22,288 bases of DNA from Treponema sp. (GCA_016297415.1 JAEDGQ010000024.1:1-22288), one strand, 5' to 3'; shown: positions 14,191 through 22,238, counted from the stretch's first letter. Notes: a model not told the origin generated them from the letters alone. Numbers and translations are program-made.

Positions 14191-16659
14191 TTACAGGCCG
14201 TTTGTTTCACTTGCAGGGATTTTCCATACACCGGCACCTGCGTTAGCTGGAATATATGTATTCAAATTTGAAGCAGAATCCAGAGTGTAAGTATATGACG
14301 GAGTAAATGGTTTAGTACTTACAAGAGCCGATCCGGATGTACCACATCCCTTAGACGAATTGTCCACATCACCAGACTTATAGACTGAACCATAATTATC
14401 TTTATAGCTATACTGAACTCCGCTTCCAAAATAATTGTTTTCAGAAACTGCAAGAAGTCCTGCACGGTTACCTACACAATATGAATTAGAGTAAATTTTA
14501 TCAGAGTTAGAGTCGTAATAATTATTAAAGTTATGGAGTTTTGTATTTCTAACCATTGGCAGACGCTGACCACAGTTTAAGAAATAGTTATGATGCAGTG
14601 TAATTGTTCTTGTTGCATTTGAACCATCAGAATCAGATGAACCAATCAGCATAGTCTTATCGTGATTTTCAAATCTTGAATAAGAAACTGTCAGATTATA
14701 AGAGTTATTCTTCATGTCACAAAGACCATCATAAGTCTGGAACTTTTCACCGTTAGCAGCTTTTCCCACACCAAAAGAATCTTTAAGTGTACAGTGATCT
14801 ATCCAGATGTTGTAAGAACTTCCCTGAATTACGATACAGTCGTGCTGAGCATTGAAACCGTCAGAACTAGAACCACTGATTTCATGGTGAGGGAATGGAT
14901 CGTATGCATCACGGATTGTAACATTACGGAACGCAACATTATTTACACTGCTGATACTGAAACAGCCACCGTAAATTTCTGCTCCATCAAGACCGATTAC
15001 CATTGTATTTGAAGCAGGATTAACTCTGATTTCATTTCCATAAAGCGAGTTAAGATACCAGAGCTGATTCATCAGGGTAGTTTTTGCATCATTTTCTACG
15101 GTGCAGGCACTCCAGCTTGATTTTTTAGGATTGTCACCATGATCTTCAAGTTTTGTATCACAGGAACCTGTATAAGCGTCAATGAATGCTTTGTATGTTG
15201 TATATTCTCCGCCGGAATTTGATTTGACAAAATTATCAAGGGCAGTTGAAGAACCACCGGCAGAAGAAGGCATCATGCCATCGGACATATCAATCTTACC
15301 TGAAACATAAATAATATAACCGCCTGCAGTAAGATATTTTTTTAAGTCAGCCTTAGTGCTTACTTTTACAGTCTTAGTCATTTTGCTTATATCAATGTTT
15401 GCATAACCAACAGGAGTATCTGTTTTAAGAAGATATTTTGCAGTTCTTGAATCTGTAACAGTTACAGTACAAGTTGCAGTCTTTCCGTTTGAAGTTGCAG
15501 CAGTAATTGTAGTGCTTCCTTCGCCTTTTGCAGTAACAACACCGTTTACAACAGTTGCAACAGCAGTATTTGAAGAAGTCCATGTTACAGTTCCGTAGCC
15601 GCTTGTTACATTTGCAGGCGAAAGAGTTGCTGTAAGAGTTACAGATGGAGCAAGATCAGAATCTGTCATTTCAAGTGCAGCAGTTGTTTTATCAAGAGAA
15701 ATTGAAGACGGACGGATGATTGTTTCTGTTGAACCTTCATCAACAACTTTAATTTCTGTAATGTCGATTCCACCACCGCCATTGCCGTTTCTTGAGAAGT
15801 AGAGTCTTATATCAGCAGCTTTTGAAGCCTTTACAGCAATAGTAAAAGGATCACTGGCAGTTAGCATTTTAAGGTTTGTTGCAACGGCAATCGCTTTTCC
15901 AGTACTTACGTCAACAAGATATGCAATACCATTATCAGCAGAAGCTTTATCAGAACCAGTAGTCCAGCATTTAAAAGAAACTGTAACTTCATCAGGAGAA
16001 GCAATTGAAAGTTTACTCAGATCAATACCACAGTAAAAACTGTTTGTTCCTGTAATGGAGTCTCCGATTTTACCAGTTGTTGTAGAAGTATTTTCAGCAT
16101 TGTAGTTAATACTTGTATTTCTTCCGCCTTCTGCCCTTACACACACCTTACCGTTTGAAACAATGTAAACTGCATTGTCGTACCATGTAAGAGTAGATCC
16201 CGCAATAGCAGTTTTCCTTCCATCATCAAAAGTTCCCAAACTTGAAAAATCAAAATTATAAAGAATCTTTGATGTCTGAGCTTCATCAACAGTTACAGCA
16301 CAATGATTAGAAACTGCAGTATTCACCTTAGACTTAGCAACGATTCTTGTAGAACCTTTAGCTTTTGCAGTTACATTACCATTCTCATCAACAGCAGCAA
16401 CTTCAGGATTCTGGCTTTCCCAGACAACAGCTTTTGCAGCATCATTCAGATTTTCTCCAGTTACTACAGCTTGAAGCTGAACAGGTTCATCCCCAATAAT
16501 CAGACTAAGTACAGCAGGTGTAACACTTACACCAGTTACGGTTCCTGTAGTTCCAGAAACACTGTTTCCACCAGACCCGCTGTCAGAACATCCGCTAAAA
16601 ATAAAGCCGGCAGCAAGACAAAGAGTCAATAACCCGGCTAAAAATCTGTTCTTTTTCAT
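14191..16659 (-). CDS. Multidomain pectate lyase family 1 lipoprotein (822 aa)
   Basis: An exported PL1 pectate lyase with accessory domains. The start is placed at 16659, not the in-frame ATG at 16668: AAGGAG directly abuts the upstream ATG but lies 9 bases from the second, and the protein then begins MKKNRF with lipobox IFSGC (Cys24). Domains: Big_2 Ig-like (about 41-125), a beta-sandwich resembling a carbohydrate-binding module (about 130-312), a second Big_2 (about 316-402), then PL1 (about 405-820). The PL1 part has the shared entry motif DTPVGYA, DPFPHHE, IWIDHC, YDGLCD, HDKTMLIG and GQRLPMVR with Arg699 at the catalytic position. The stalk probably holds the enzyme away from the membrane and on the substrate. 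It ends in module E4. Confidence 0.92.
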   Translation of the reverse strand: MKKNRFLAGLLTLCLAAGFIFSGCSDSGSGGNSVSGTTGTVTGVSVTPAVLSLIIGDEPVQLQAVVTGENLNDAAKAVVWESQNPEVAAVDENGNVTAKAKGSTRIVAKSKVNTAVSNHCAVTVDEAQTSKILYNFDFSSLGTFDDGRKTAIAGSTLTWYDNAVYIVSNGKVCVRAEGGRNTSINYNAENTSTTTGKIGDSITGTNSFYCGIDLSKLSIASPDEVTVSFKCWTTGSDKASADNGIAYLVDVSTGKAIAVATNLKMLTASDPFTIAVKASKAADIRLYFSRNGNGGGGIDITEIKVVDEGSTETIIRPSSISLDKTTAALEMTDSDLAPSVTLTATLSPANVTSGYGTVTWTSSNTAVATVVNGVVTAKGEGSTTITAATSNGKTATCTVTVTDSRTAKYLLKTDTPVGYANIDISKMTKTVKVSTKADLKKYLTAGGYIIYVSGKIDMSDGMMPSSAGGSSTALDNFVKSNSGGEYTTYKAFIDAYTGSCDTKLEDHGDNPKKSSWSACTVENDAKTTLMNQLWYLNSLYGNEIRVNPASNTMVIGLDGAEIYGGCFSISSVNNVAFRNVTIRDAYDPFPHHEISGSSSDGFNAQHDCIVIQGSSYNIWIDHCTLKDSFGVGKAANGEKFQTYDGLCDMKNNSYNLTVSYSRFENHDKTMLIGSSDSDGSNATRTITLHHNYFLNCGQRLPMVRNTKLHNFNNYYDSNSDKIYSNSYCVGNRAGLLAVSENNYFGSGVQYSYKDNYGSVYKSGDVDNSSKGCGTSGSALVSTKPFTPSYTYTLDSASNLNTYIPANAGAGVWKIPASETNGL

Positions 16660-16709
16660 AAAAGGCATCTCCTTAAAAAAATTCTTTGTTTGTATTTTAA
16701 GAGAGAATT

Positions 16710-16738
16710 TTTATTTTTTCAAAGATGTACATAGTCAA
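16710..16738 (-). promoter_or_regulatory. Candidate promoter of the 822-aa PL1 gene
   Basis: TTGACT (16733-16738) and AATAAA (16710-16715) on minus are 17 bases apart, matching 5/6 and 4/6. The leader would be about 45 nt with AAGGAG. The region is AT-rich, so chance matches are easy. Confidence 0.4.
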
Positions 16739-16772
16739 AATTTTATAAATTTCTATTTAAAATATTCGTTTC

Positions 16773-16811
16773 CAAAAAAAAATCCCGACACAAAACAAAT
16801 TGCATCGGGAT
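16773..16811 (-). terminator. Intrinsic terminator downstream of the 1004-aa PL1 gene
   Basis: On minus, ATCCCGATGCA pairs with TGTGTCGGGAT over 11 bp with two wobbles, followed by T9. It lies beyond module E5, so the 1004-aa PL1 transcript would include E5 in its 3' untranslated region. Confidence 0.85.
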
Positions 16812-16828
16812 AAATTATTACTTTTTAT

Positions 16829-16970
16829 GGGCGTGCCGGCTGCGCCGTCGCTGCGTCCGCCCTGGTTCCTGAGCCTGTCGAAGGGCCGCTGTCGCTCCAT
16901 TAAACGGTAGTTCCGCCGGGGCGCAACCACCGTTTAACAAGGGGCTCCCATCGCTCACGCATTTTCCAGG
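16829..16970 (-). repeat. GC-rich structured module, copy E5, at the 1004-aa PL1 stop codon
   Basis: Closest relative of E4, in the same orientation. The stretches 16854-16875 and 16876-16901 match 14054-14075 and 14099-14124, but the 23 bases 14076-14098 of E4 are absent. The slot hairpin pairs 16900-16912 with 16925-16937. Relative to E4 its stem has swapped T-A for A-T pairs while keeping the same single A-C mismatch. The GCGATGGGAGCCCC end lies about 10 bases from the stop codon. Confidence 0.75.
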
Positions 16971-19900
16971 CTACTGCTGAACAGTCCACTTGCCGTGTCC
17001 GGCATTTTCAAGAACATAAGCCTTTGCATCATCTGCTGTTTTTGCAGAATAAGAATATGACGGAGTAAATGGTGCAGAAGACAATACTGTATAGTTTCCT
17101 GAACCAGATTTTGCTGCAACATCGCCTTTAATATAAATCTTTGAAGTAGACTTTGTTCCTGAATCTCCATCATAAGGATAATTCATATTTGAACCAAAAT
17201 AGTTGGCTTCAGAATAAACAAGTGAACCGTTACGAACACCAATTCCATAAGACATCTTTGTTTTTCCGTCACCAACAGTGTACTTTTTGTCAAATTCGTA
17301 GTAGTTATTAAGAATATGAATCTGTGAGTTACGAACCATTGGCAGACGCTGAACACAGCTGTCAAAGTAGTTGTTAATCAGAGAAATCTTGCGGACAGTA
17401 TTACTGCCTTCTTTATCATCTGAACCAATCAGCATTGTTTTGTCATGCTTAAAGAAGTGACAGTTAGAAACAGTTACGCCTGCTGCATCCCCTTTAATAT
17501 CACATGAACCGTCGTAGTTCTGCCATTTTTCGTCAGAGCTGTCCAGACCATTTGTAACATGCTGCATAACCATTGTGTCTTCAAAAGTACAATGGTCAAT
17601 CCAGATATTCTTTACATCAGTGCCCTGAACAGTAATACAGTCAAACTGAGAGTTGTAACCGTCATTTTTTTCGTGATGAGGGAACATATCAATTGCATCT
17701 ACGAGATAAAGGTTTCTGATTGCAACGTTTGATACTCCGTTAATACTGATTGTACCGCCGCGAATACCAGAGTTACTGCCAAGACCAATCAAAATAGTGT
17801 TTGACTTTATGTTAAGCTGAATTACAGATTTCCATGCATTGTTTAAGGTCCACAAGGTAGAAGCAAGAGCTGAGTTACCGCTGTTTCCGAGTTTTTTATC
17901 ATCAGTAGATTTTCCAACGGCACCGGAATAAGCACTAATCCAGTCTTTATAAGTTGTGTATTTTCCAGATGTTTTTGAACTGATCCATGAATCCATTACA
18001 GAAGATACATCTGTATTTTTTGCTCCAACAGCAGGAAGTTTTGAACCGGATCCTTCATCAGACATATCAATCATTCCGCTGATATAAATAATACCTCCGG
18101 CAGAAACTGCTTTTACAAGGTCTGCCCGTGTTGTTACAGGATTTGAATAACTTCCTTTTGAATAAGAAGTAGCCCCGATTGAGGCAAAACCAGAATTTAC
18201 CCCTGCAAAACCAAGAGGAATATCACTTGCTTTGATTACATTGCCTGCTGGTACAGGTGTTTCCCCGCCTCCAGCTGCTGTTACAGTTACTGTACAAGTT
18301 GCATTTTTTGAAGAGTCTGCTTTTGCTGTGGCTGTAATTACTGCTGTTCCTGCTGCTACGGCTGTAATCTGTCCGTTATTTACAGTTGCAACACCAGACT
18401 TGTCTGTAGACCAGACTACAGAAGTGTCTGTAAGATTTGTTCCGTTTACAGTTGCAGTAATTGTTTCGCTGCCCCCTGCTGTAAGGGAAAGAGAAGTCCT
18501 GCTTAATGTTACAGAGCTTACAACAGGCTCTGGTGTTGATGGTTCAGGTGTTGTACCGCCACCTGTTGTGCTGCCAGCACCTTTCAAAATAACCAGGTAA
18601 ACAGAAGTTTCAGAACCGCCGTTCTTAATTGTATGAGTTCCTTCACTCAATGTAGCTGTAACAGTGTTATCAACAGGAGCAAAAACAGTTCCATCAATTG
18701 TCAGTCCTTTTGTGTATCCTGATTTATCTGTGCCCAGTACAAATACGACTGTATATGATTTTTCCAGAGTAACAGTCATGGAACCACCAGAATTGAGTTT
18801 TACACCATTATTGTATGCAACACCATTGTATGTTGAGTATGAAGTATTGCTATACTCCTTGTTTGAGGCACTGGAAACTCTTGAATCCGATGCAACAGGT
18901 CCTTTTTCAAAAGTAATAAGAAGATCTTCCGAAGAACCTTCACCGCCAGAACCAGGTTCTACAGCCTTTGCCCCGACAGTTACATTGTGTGTTGCATTTA
19001 CAGAACCAGCTGTTACTTTTACAGTTACTAACTGTTCTGAAGCTGTTGTATTTTTACCTGTAAGAGTTACTTTTTTTCCGCTGGTTGCAGAAAGAGAAGC
19101 GTAATCTGAACCTGCAGTAATTTCCCAGGTTACTGTTTCCGAAGCATTTGCCGGGCTTACTGTTGCAGTAAGTTCTGTTGAACCGGCTGCTTCAATCGAA
19201 GATGTACCTGTAATCTGAACACCTGCTGCCTTAAGGGCAGCTGCTGTAATATTTACGGTTGCTTCTTTTGTTGTTGAGCCATATTTTGCAGTTACCTTTA
19301 CAGTAATTGTCTGTGCAGATGCAGTTGTATTTGCAACAGTAAGAGTATTTGTTTTTGTATCATAATCGAGGGCCGCACGGCTGTCTGAAGATTTTGCAAG
19401 ACTTCCGATAGAAGCTCCTGCAGTCAAAGTCCATGAATAAGTAATTGAAGGATTTCCTGTATAACCGGCCTTTGCAGTAAGTGAAACTGTGTCACTTGCA
19501 AAAGCCGAAGTTTTTCCGGCAGTAAGTTCAAGTGATTCAAGGGAATCAACGATTACTTCACCTATTTTTGCAATATTTACAGTATGAGAATCTTCTTTTG
19601 AAGTTCCGTCCCAGGTTGCTGTAACTTTTACAACAACATCATGGCCGGAGGCTGTATCTGTATTTTTACCTGTAAGTGTAACTTTGCTTCCGCTGGTTGC
19701 AGAAAGAGAAGCGTAATCTGAACCTGCAGTAATTTCCCAGCTGTAAGTAATACCAGTTACTGTTCCAGTTGCAGCGGGAACTGCTGTAAGTTCTGCAGTG
19801 CCGTCTGCTGCAATTTTAGAAGAACCAGTAATTGAAACACCTGTTAAGGCAGAAGTTACAGGTGATGGAGTTACAGGTGTTTCTCCGCCACCGTCTGATT

Positions 19901-19985
19901 CAGATGAACATCCGGAAAAAACTAATCCTGCTGCAATAAAAAGAACGCAGAATACCGAAAGAAATTTCGACTTAGAAAATTTCAT
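16971..19985 (-). CDS. Large multidomain pectate lyase family 1 lipoprotein (1004 aa)
   Basis: The largest of four PL1 paralogues. The start is placed at 19985: GGGGGA lies just upstream of that ATG, and the protein then starts MKFSKSKF with lipobox VFSGC (Cys26). The longer in-frame start at 20051 would put 22 extra residues before the signal peptide. Domains: three Ig-like repeats (about 45-138, 142-248, 252-340), a beta-sandwich module (about 352-470), a Thr/Pro linker, a Big_2 domain (about 488-572), then PL1 (about 583-1000). The PL1 part has ASDIPLGFA, FPHHE, IWIDHC, YDGSCD, HDKTMLIG and VQRLPMVR with Arg880 at the catalytic position. DPFPHHE of the paralogues is DMFPHHE here. Two Ig repeats share WEITAGSDYASLSATSG and a 53-bp identical DNA stretch. 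The stop codon adjoins module E5. Confidence 0.92.
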   Translation of the reverse strand: MKFSKSKFLSVFCVLFIAAGLVFSGCSSESDGGGETPVTPSPVTSALTGVSITGSSKIAADGTAELTAVPAATGTVTGITYSWEITAGSDYASLSATSGSKVTLTGKNTDTASGHDVVVKVTATWDGTSKEDSHTVNIAKIGEVIVDSLESLELTAGKTSAFASDTVSLTAKAGYTGNPSITYSWTLTAGASIGSLAKSSDSRAALDYDTKTNTLTVANTTASAQTITVKVTAKYGSTTKEATVNITAAALKAAGVQITGTSSIEAAGSTELTATVSPANASETVTWEITAGSDYASLSATSGKKVTLTGKNTTASEQLVTVKVTAGSVNATHNVTVGAKAVEPGSGGEGSSEDLLITFEKGPVASDSRVSSASNKEYSNTSYSTYNGVAYNNGVKLNSGGSMTVTLEKSYTVVFVLGTDKSGYTKGLTIDGTVFAPVDNTVTATLSEGTHTIKNGGSETSVYLVILKGAGSTTGGGTTPEPSTPEPVVSSVTLSRTSLSLTAGGSETITATVNGTNLTDTSVVWSTDKSGVATVNNGQITAVAAGTAVITATAKADSSKNATCTVTVTAAGGGETPVPAGNVIKASDIPLGFAGVNSGFASIGATSYSKGSYSNPVTTRADLVKAVSAGGIIYISGMIDMSDEGSGSKLPAVGAKNTDVSSVMDSWISSKTSGKYTTYKDWISAYSGAVGKSTDDKKLGNSGNSALASTLWTLNNAWKSVIQLNIKSNTILIGLGSNSGIRGGTISINGVSNVAIRNLYLVDAIDMFPHHEKNDGYNSQFDCITVQGTDVKNIWIDHCTFEDTMVMQHVTNGLDSSDEKWQNYDGSCDIKGDAAGVTVSNCHFFKHDKTMLIGSDDKEGSNTVRKISLINNYFDSCVQRLPMVRNSQIHILNNYYEFDKKYTVGDGKTKMSYGIGVRNGSLVYSEANYFGSNMNYPYDGDSGTKSTSKIYIKGDVAAKSGSGNYTVLSSAPFTPSYSYSAKTADDAKAYVLENAGHGKWTVQQ
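19076..19128 (-). repeat. Intragenic 53-bp direct repeat, unit 2
   Basis: Identical over 53 bp to 19688-19740, 612 bp away in the same reading frame. It encodes the shared Ig-domain segment at residues about 287-303 of the 1004-aa PL1. Confidence 0.9.
19688..19740 (-). repeat. Intragenic 53-bp direct repeat, unit 1
   Basis: Partner of 19076-19128, encoding residues about 83-99. Recombination between the units would remove 612 bp (204 codons) in frame, about two Ig-like domains. Confidence 0.9.
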
Positions 19986-20105
19986 AATTCCCCCAATAAG
20001 GATAAAAGATAATAGAAAACTTTTAATGATTTTTTTTGTGGAGATACCCACTAAGACTTTTTGTTCAATCTAATTTTAACTTTAAATAACAGAATTTCCA
20101 TAAAA

Positions 20106-20342
20106 TTACTGTTATTAGGGCAAACGCATTATAATATATTCCCTGCTAAAAATGGCTTCCGGTCGTGAAAACGTCTTATCGAAACCGCATGCTAGCATGC
20201 TACACGCGTTTTGTGCTTGTAACTATATACGTTTGCCGCTCTCGCGGCAGCACAAAACGAGTGTTTTCGCAAGCCGTTTCACTCCTTTGCGCCATTTTTC
20301 AATACAAAATCAGTTATAATGCGTTTGCCCTGTTACTGTTAT
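20106..20342. mobile_element. MITE-like element with 18-bp terminal inverted repeats and 10-bp target duplication
   Basis: The element body is 20117-20331 (215 bp). Its ends AGGGCAAACGCATTATAA (20117-20134) and the exact reverse complement (20314-20331) are perfect 18-bp inverted repeats. TTACTGTTAT occurs at 20106-20115 and 20333-20342, one base outside each end, as expected for a target-site duplication. The interior has further inverted repeats (CGTTTTGTGCT/AGCACAAAACG) and the palindrome GCATGCTAGCATGC. There is no reading frame, so it would need a transposase elsewhere. It sits about 130 bp upstream of the 1004-aa PL1 start. TATAAT is in both ends, pointing outward, without a good -35 box. 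Confidence 0.8.
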
Positions 20343-20357
20343 GACCTGTTAAAATTG

Positions 20358-20531
20358 TGTCAGGGATATTAGGGGTGCGAAGCAAAAAGGGGCTGTCCAA
20401 TAAGTAATGACTGCTACACTAAATATGGTGGTTTCGATAAACTCAACCACCGCAAGTTGAACTTATTGGACAGCCCCTTTTCGGAGGCGAAAGCCGGAGC
20501 CCCGGTTAGCCCGGCCCCGCAGGGGGACACC
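20358..20531 (+). repeat. GC-rich structured module, copy E3, at the RNase stop codon
   Basis: Same orientation and order as E1 and E2: GTCAGGGAT block, GGTGCGAAGC block, variable slot, hairpin GGC-GAAA-GCC (20486-20495, GNRA loop), GGAGCC block, a terminal CCCC/GGGG hairpin (20515-20526) and the ACACCC end. The last C is part of the complement of the stop codon (20532-20534), so module and gene end touch. The slot is filled by the 97-bp palindrome at 20385-20481. Confidence 0.75.
20385..20481. repeat. Palindrome with 21-bp perfect arms inside module E3
   Basis: Arms 20385-20405 and 20461-20481 are perfect inverted repeats containing GGGGCTGTCCAATAAGT, with A- and T-runs at the outer edges. 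The 55-nt interior carries a second hairpin, GGTGGTT/AACCACC (20427-20433 with 20445-20451), akin to the slot hairpins of E4 and E5. It could act as a bidirectional terminator for the RNase gene, or be a tiny insertion element. Confidence 0.75.
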
Positions 20532-22157
20532 CTACTCTAATTCGTAAGTTTCTCCGTATTTTACGATTTCTACATTTCTGTAACCGTGGTCTTTTAAATA
20601 CTCTTTAAAGAAGGTCTGGGCATCTTTTTCGCCGTGAACCATGAAGATTTTTTTAAGGCGGCTTGTGTCGATTGAATCCAGCCACTTAACGCTTTCTTCG
20701 TAATCTGCGTGGGCAGAGAAAGCATTGATTGTCTCAACATGGGCATTTACCTGATACCAGTTGTCCATAATTTTGACCTCTTTTTCTCCGTCACGAATAC
20801 GGCGGCCAAGTGTGTTTTCTGCCATGTAACCAACAATAAGAACTGTATTTTTTGGATCACTGATTCCGTTGGCAAGGTGATGAACTACACGACCTGCTTC
20901 ACACATACCATCAGCTGAAATAATAATCATTGGTCCCTGTTTTTCATTAAGGGATTTTGATTCATCTACGCTTGTTACAAAACTGAGGGCTCCAAAACCA
21001 AATGGATTTTTATGATGGCTAAGGAAGGCTTCCTGAATTTCATGACTGTAACATTCAGGATGAACCTGGAAAATTGATGTAGCATTTACAGCCATTGGTG
21101 AGTCTACATAAATTGGAATCTGAGGAATTTTTTTCTGGTCTACCAGCAGGTGCAGGTAGTATACGATTTCCTGAGTGCGTTCAATGGCAAAAGAAGGAAT
21201 GATGATTTTTCCTTTACGGTCAATGGCGCGGCGAACACACTTACGAAGTTCGTCCAGGGCAATGTCTGCTCCTTCGTGTTTACGATTACCGTAAGTTGAT
21301 TCCATAAAAATATAATCTGGAGCAGGAACATTTATTGAAGGGTCTCGGATAATCGGCTTTGTTGTACGGCCTAAGTCACCAGTATAGAGAATACGGATTT
21401 CGTCCTGACCTTCACGACGGTCTTTTCCGCTTCTGCGTTCCGGTCCCTTGTAGTTTGCCTGTTCCTCTGGTGTAGCCTTGCGGCGGTCATGTTCCCGGCG
21501 GTCTTTTCCTTCGCCACGAGCTGATGCTGCTCTTTTTTCTGCTACAGATGTTTTCCAGCCAAAAAGTCTGTTCCAGATGCTGATGTTTTCTGCTTCTTTT
21601 TCTGCCTTAGCTTTTCCACGCTGACCTGTAATTGTTACATAAGCAAAGGCAGATCCAAGAATATGACCTGCATCAAAGAATTCCAGCTGTACATCCGGTG
21701 CAATGTACATTTTACGGTTGTAACTTAATGTTACTATCTGGTTTTCTGCTTTTACACAGTCCTTTTCTGTATAAAGAGGTGTCCAGTTGAATTTTTCACC
21801 TTTTTTCTGAGCCTGTTTGCGAAGATATTCAGCATCGCGGCTCTGGATTCTTGCACTATCCATCATTACAAGGTCTGCAAGATCTCGTGTTGCAGGTGTG
21901 GCATAAATATTTCCGTCAAAACCTTTTTTTGCAAGCAATGGCAGAAGTCCACAGTGGTCGTAATGAGCATGGGTAAGAATTACTGTTTCAATACGATCTA
22001 CAGGAATCTCAAAGTTGCGGTTTTTTTCGTCAGCTACAGCTCGTTTTCCCTGAAAAGCTCCGCAGTCGATCATAAAAGCACGGCCATCAATTTCAAAAAT
22101 GTGTTTTGAACCAGTTACTTCTTCTGCTGCACCAAGTGAATAACAATTTACTGACAT
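20532..22157 (-). CDS. Metallo-beta-lactamase fold, beta-CASP RNase (RNA-processing exonuclease family)
   Basis: A 541-aa zinc-dependent nuclease of the beta-CASP group (CPSF73/Ysh1-like). The start at 22157 is chosen because GGAG lies 6 bases upstream, and because the longer in-frame ATG at 22205 would fall within the promoter. Motifs in order: HAHYDH (63-68), AGHILGSA with His165, YTGDLGR with Asp261, MESTYG, the beta-CASP motif IPSFAIERTQE, NAFSAHADY and VHGE. The set is complete, so activity on RNA is expected. Odd: between motif 3 and motif 4, residues about 179-254 form a highly charged insertion rich in KDRRE, HDRRK and PERRSGKDRRE. It might bind RNA or mediate contacts. Cytoplasmic, with its own promoter. 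No functional link to the pectin genes is evident. It ends at module E3. Confidence 0.9.
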   Translation of the reverse strand: MSVNCYSLGAAEEVTGSKHIFEIDGRAFMIDCGAFQGKRAVADEKNRNFEIPVDRIETVILTHAHYDHCGLLPLLAKKGFDGNIYATPATRDLADLVMMDSARIQSRDAEYLRKQAQKKGEKFNWTPLYTEKDCVKAENQIVTLSYNRKMYIAPDVQLEFFDAGHILGSAFAYVTITGQRGKAKAEKEAENISIWNRLFGWKTSVAEKRAASARGEGKDRREHDRRKATPEEQANYKGPERRSGKDRREGQDEIRILYTGDLGRTTKPIIRDPSINVPAPDYIFMESTYGNRKHEGADIALDELRKCVRRAIDRKGKIIIPSFAIERTQEIVYYLHLLVDQKKIPQIPIYVDSPMAVNATSIFQVHPECYSHEIQEAFLSHHKNPFGFGALSFVTSVDESKSLNEKQGPMIIISADGMCEAGRVVHHLANGISDPKNTVLIVGYMAENTLGRRIRDGEKEVKIMDNWYQVNAHVETINAFSAHADYEESVKWLDSIDTSRLKKIFMVHGEKDAQTFFKEYLKDHGYRNVEIVKYGETYELE

Positions 22158-22191
22158 AAGCATCTCCTGTTTTTTGTTTTTTATCACTTTA

Positions 22192-22220
22192 ATTTTATTA
22201 TTCACTTCCCGAATTCACAA
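22192..22220 (-). promoter_or_regulatory. Promoter of the beta-CASP RNase gene
   Basis: TTGTGA (22215-22220) and TAAAAT (22192-22197) on minus have a 17-base spacer (4/6 and 5/6). The start near 22185 gives a leader of about 28 nt with AGGAG, which supports the ATG at 22157. Confidence 0.6.
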
Positions 22221-22238
22221 GAAAAAAAATCCTTTTTT

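Noticed and set aside
18232..19104. Plus-strand open frames of 122 and 146 codons opposite the large PL1 gene
   Set aside because: Shadows of the Thr/Val/Ser-rich Ig domains on the minus strand; the translations are low-complexity valine- and proline-rich strings with no start signals.
16971..19985. Adhesin or invasin reading of the Ig-rich protein
   Set aside because: The Big_2-type domains are only an N-terminal stalk; the C-terminal 420 residues carry the full set of PL1 catalytic and calcium motifs.
19986..20051. 22-residue N-terminal extension of the 1004-aa PL1
   Set aside because: The internal ATG has a strong GGGGGA site and directly starts a normal lipoprotein signal peptide; the upstream ATG has neither.
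20117..20134. Outward promoter from the MITE end driving the 1004-aa PL1 gene
   Set aside because: TATAAT is present in the terminal repeat, but no acceptable -35 box lies 16-18 bases upstream at either end.
20117..20331. A CRISPR array or riboswitch instead of a MITE
   Set aside because: Inverted, not regularly spaced direct repeats; perfect ends plus a 10-bp target duplication and a second copy at the window edge fit transposition better.
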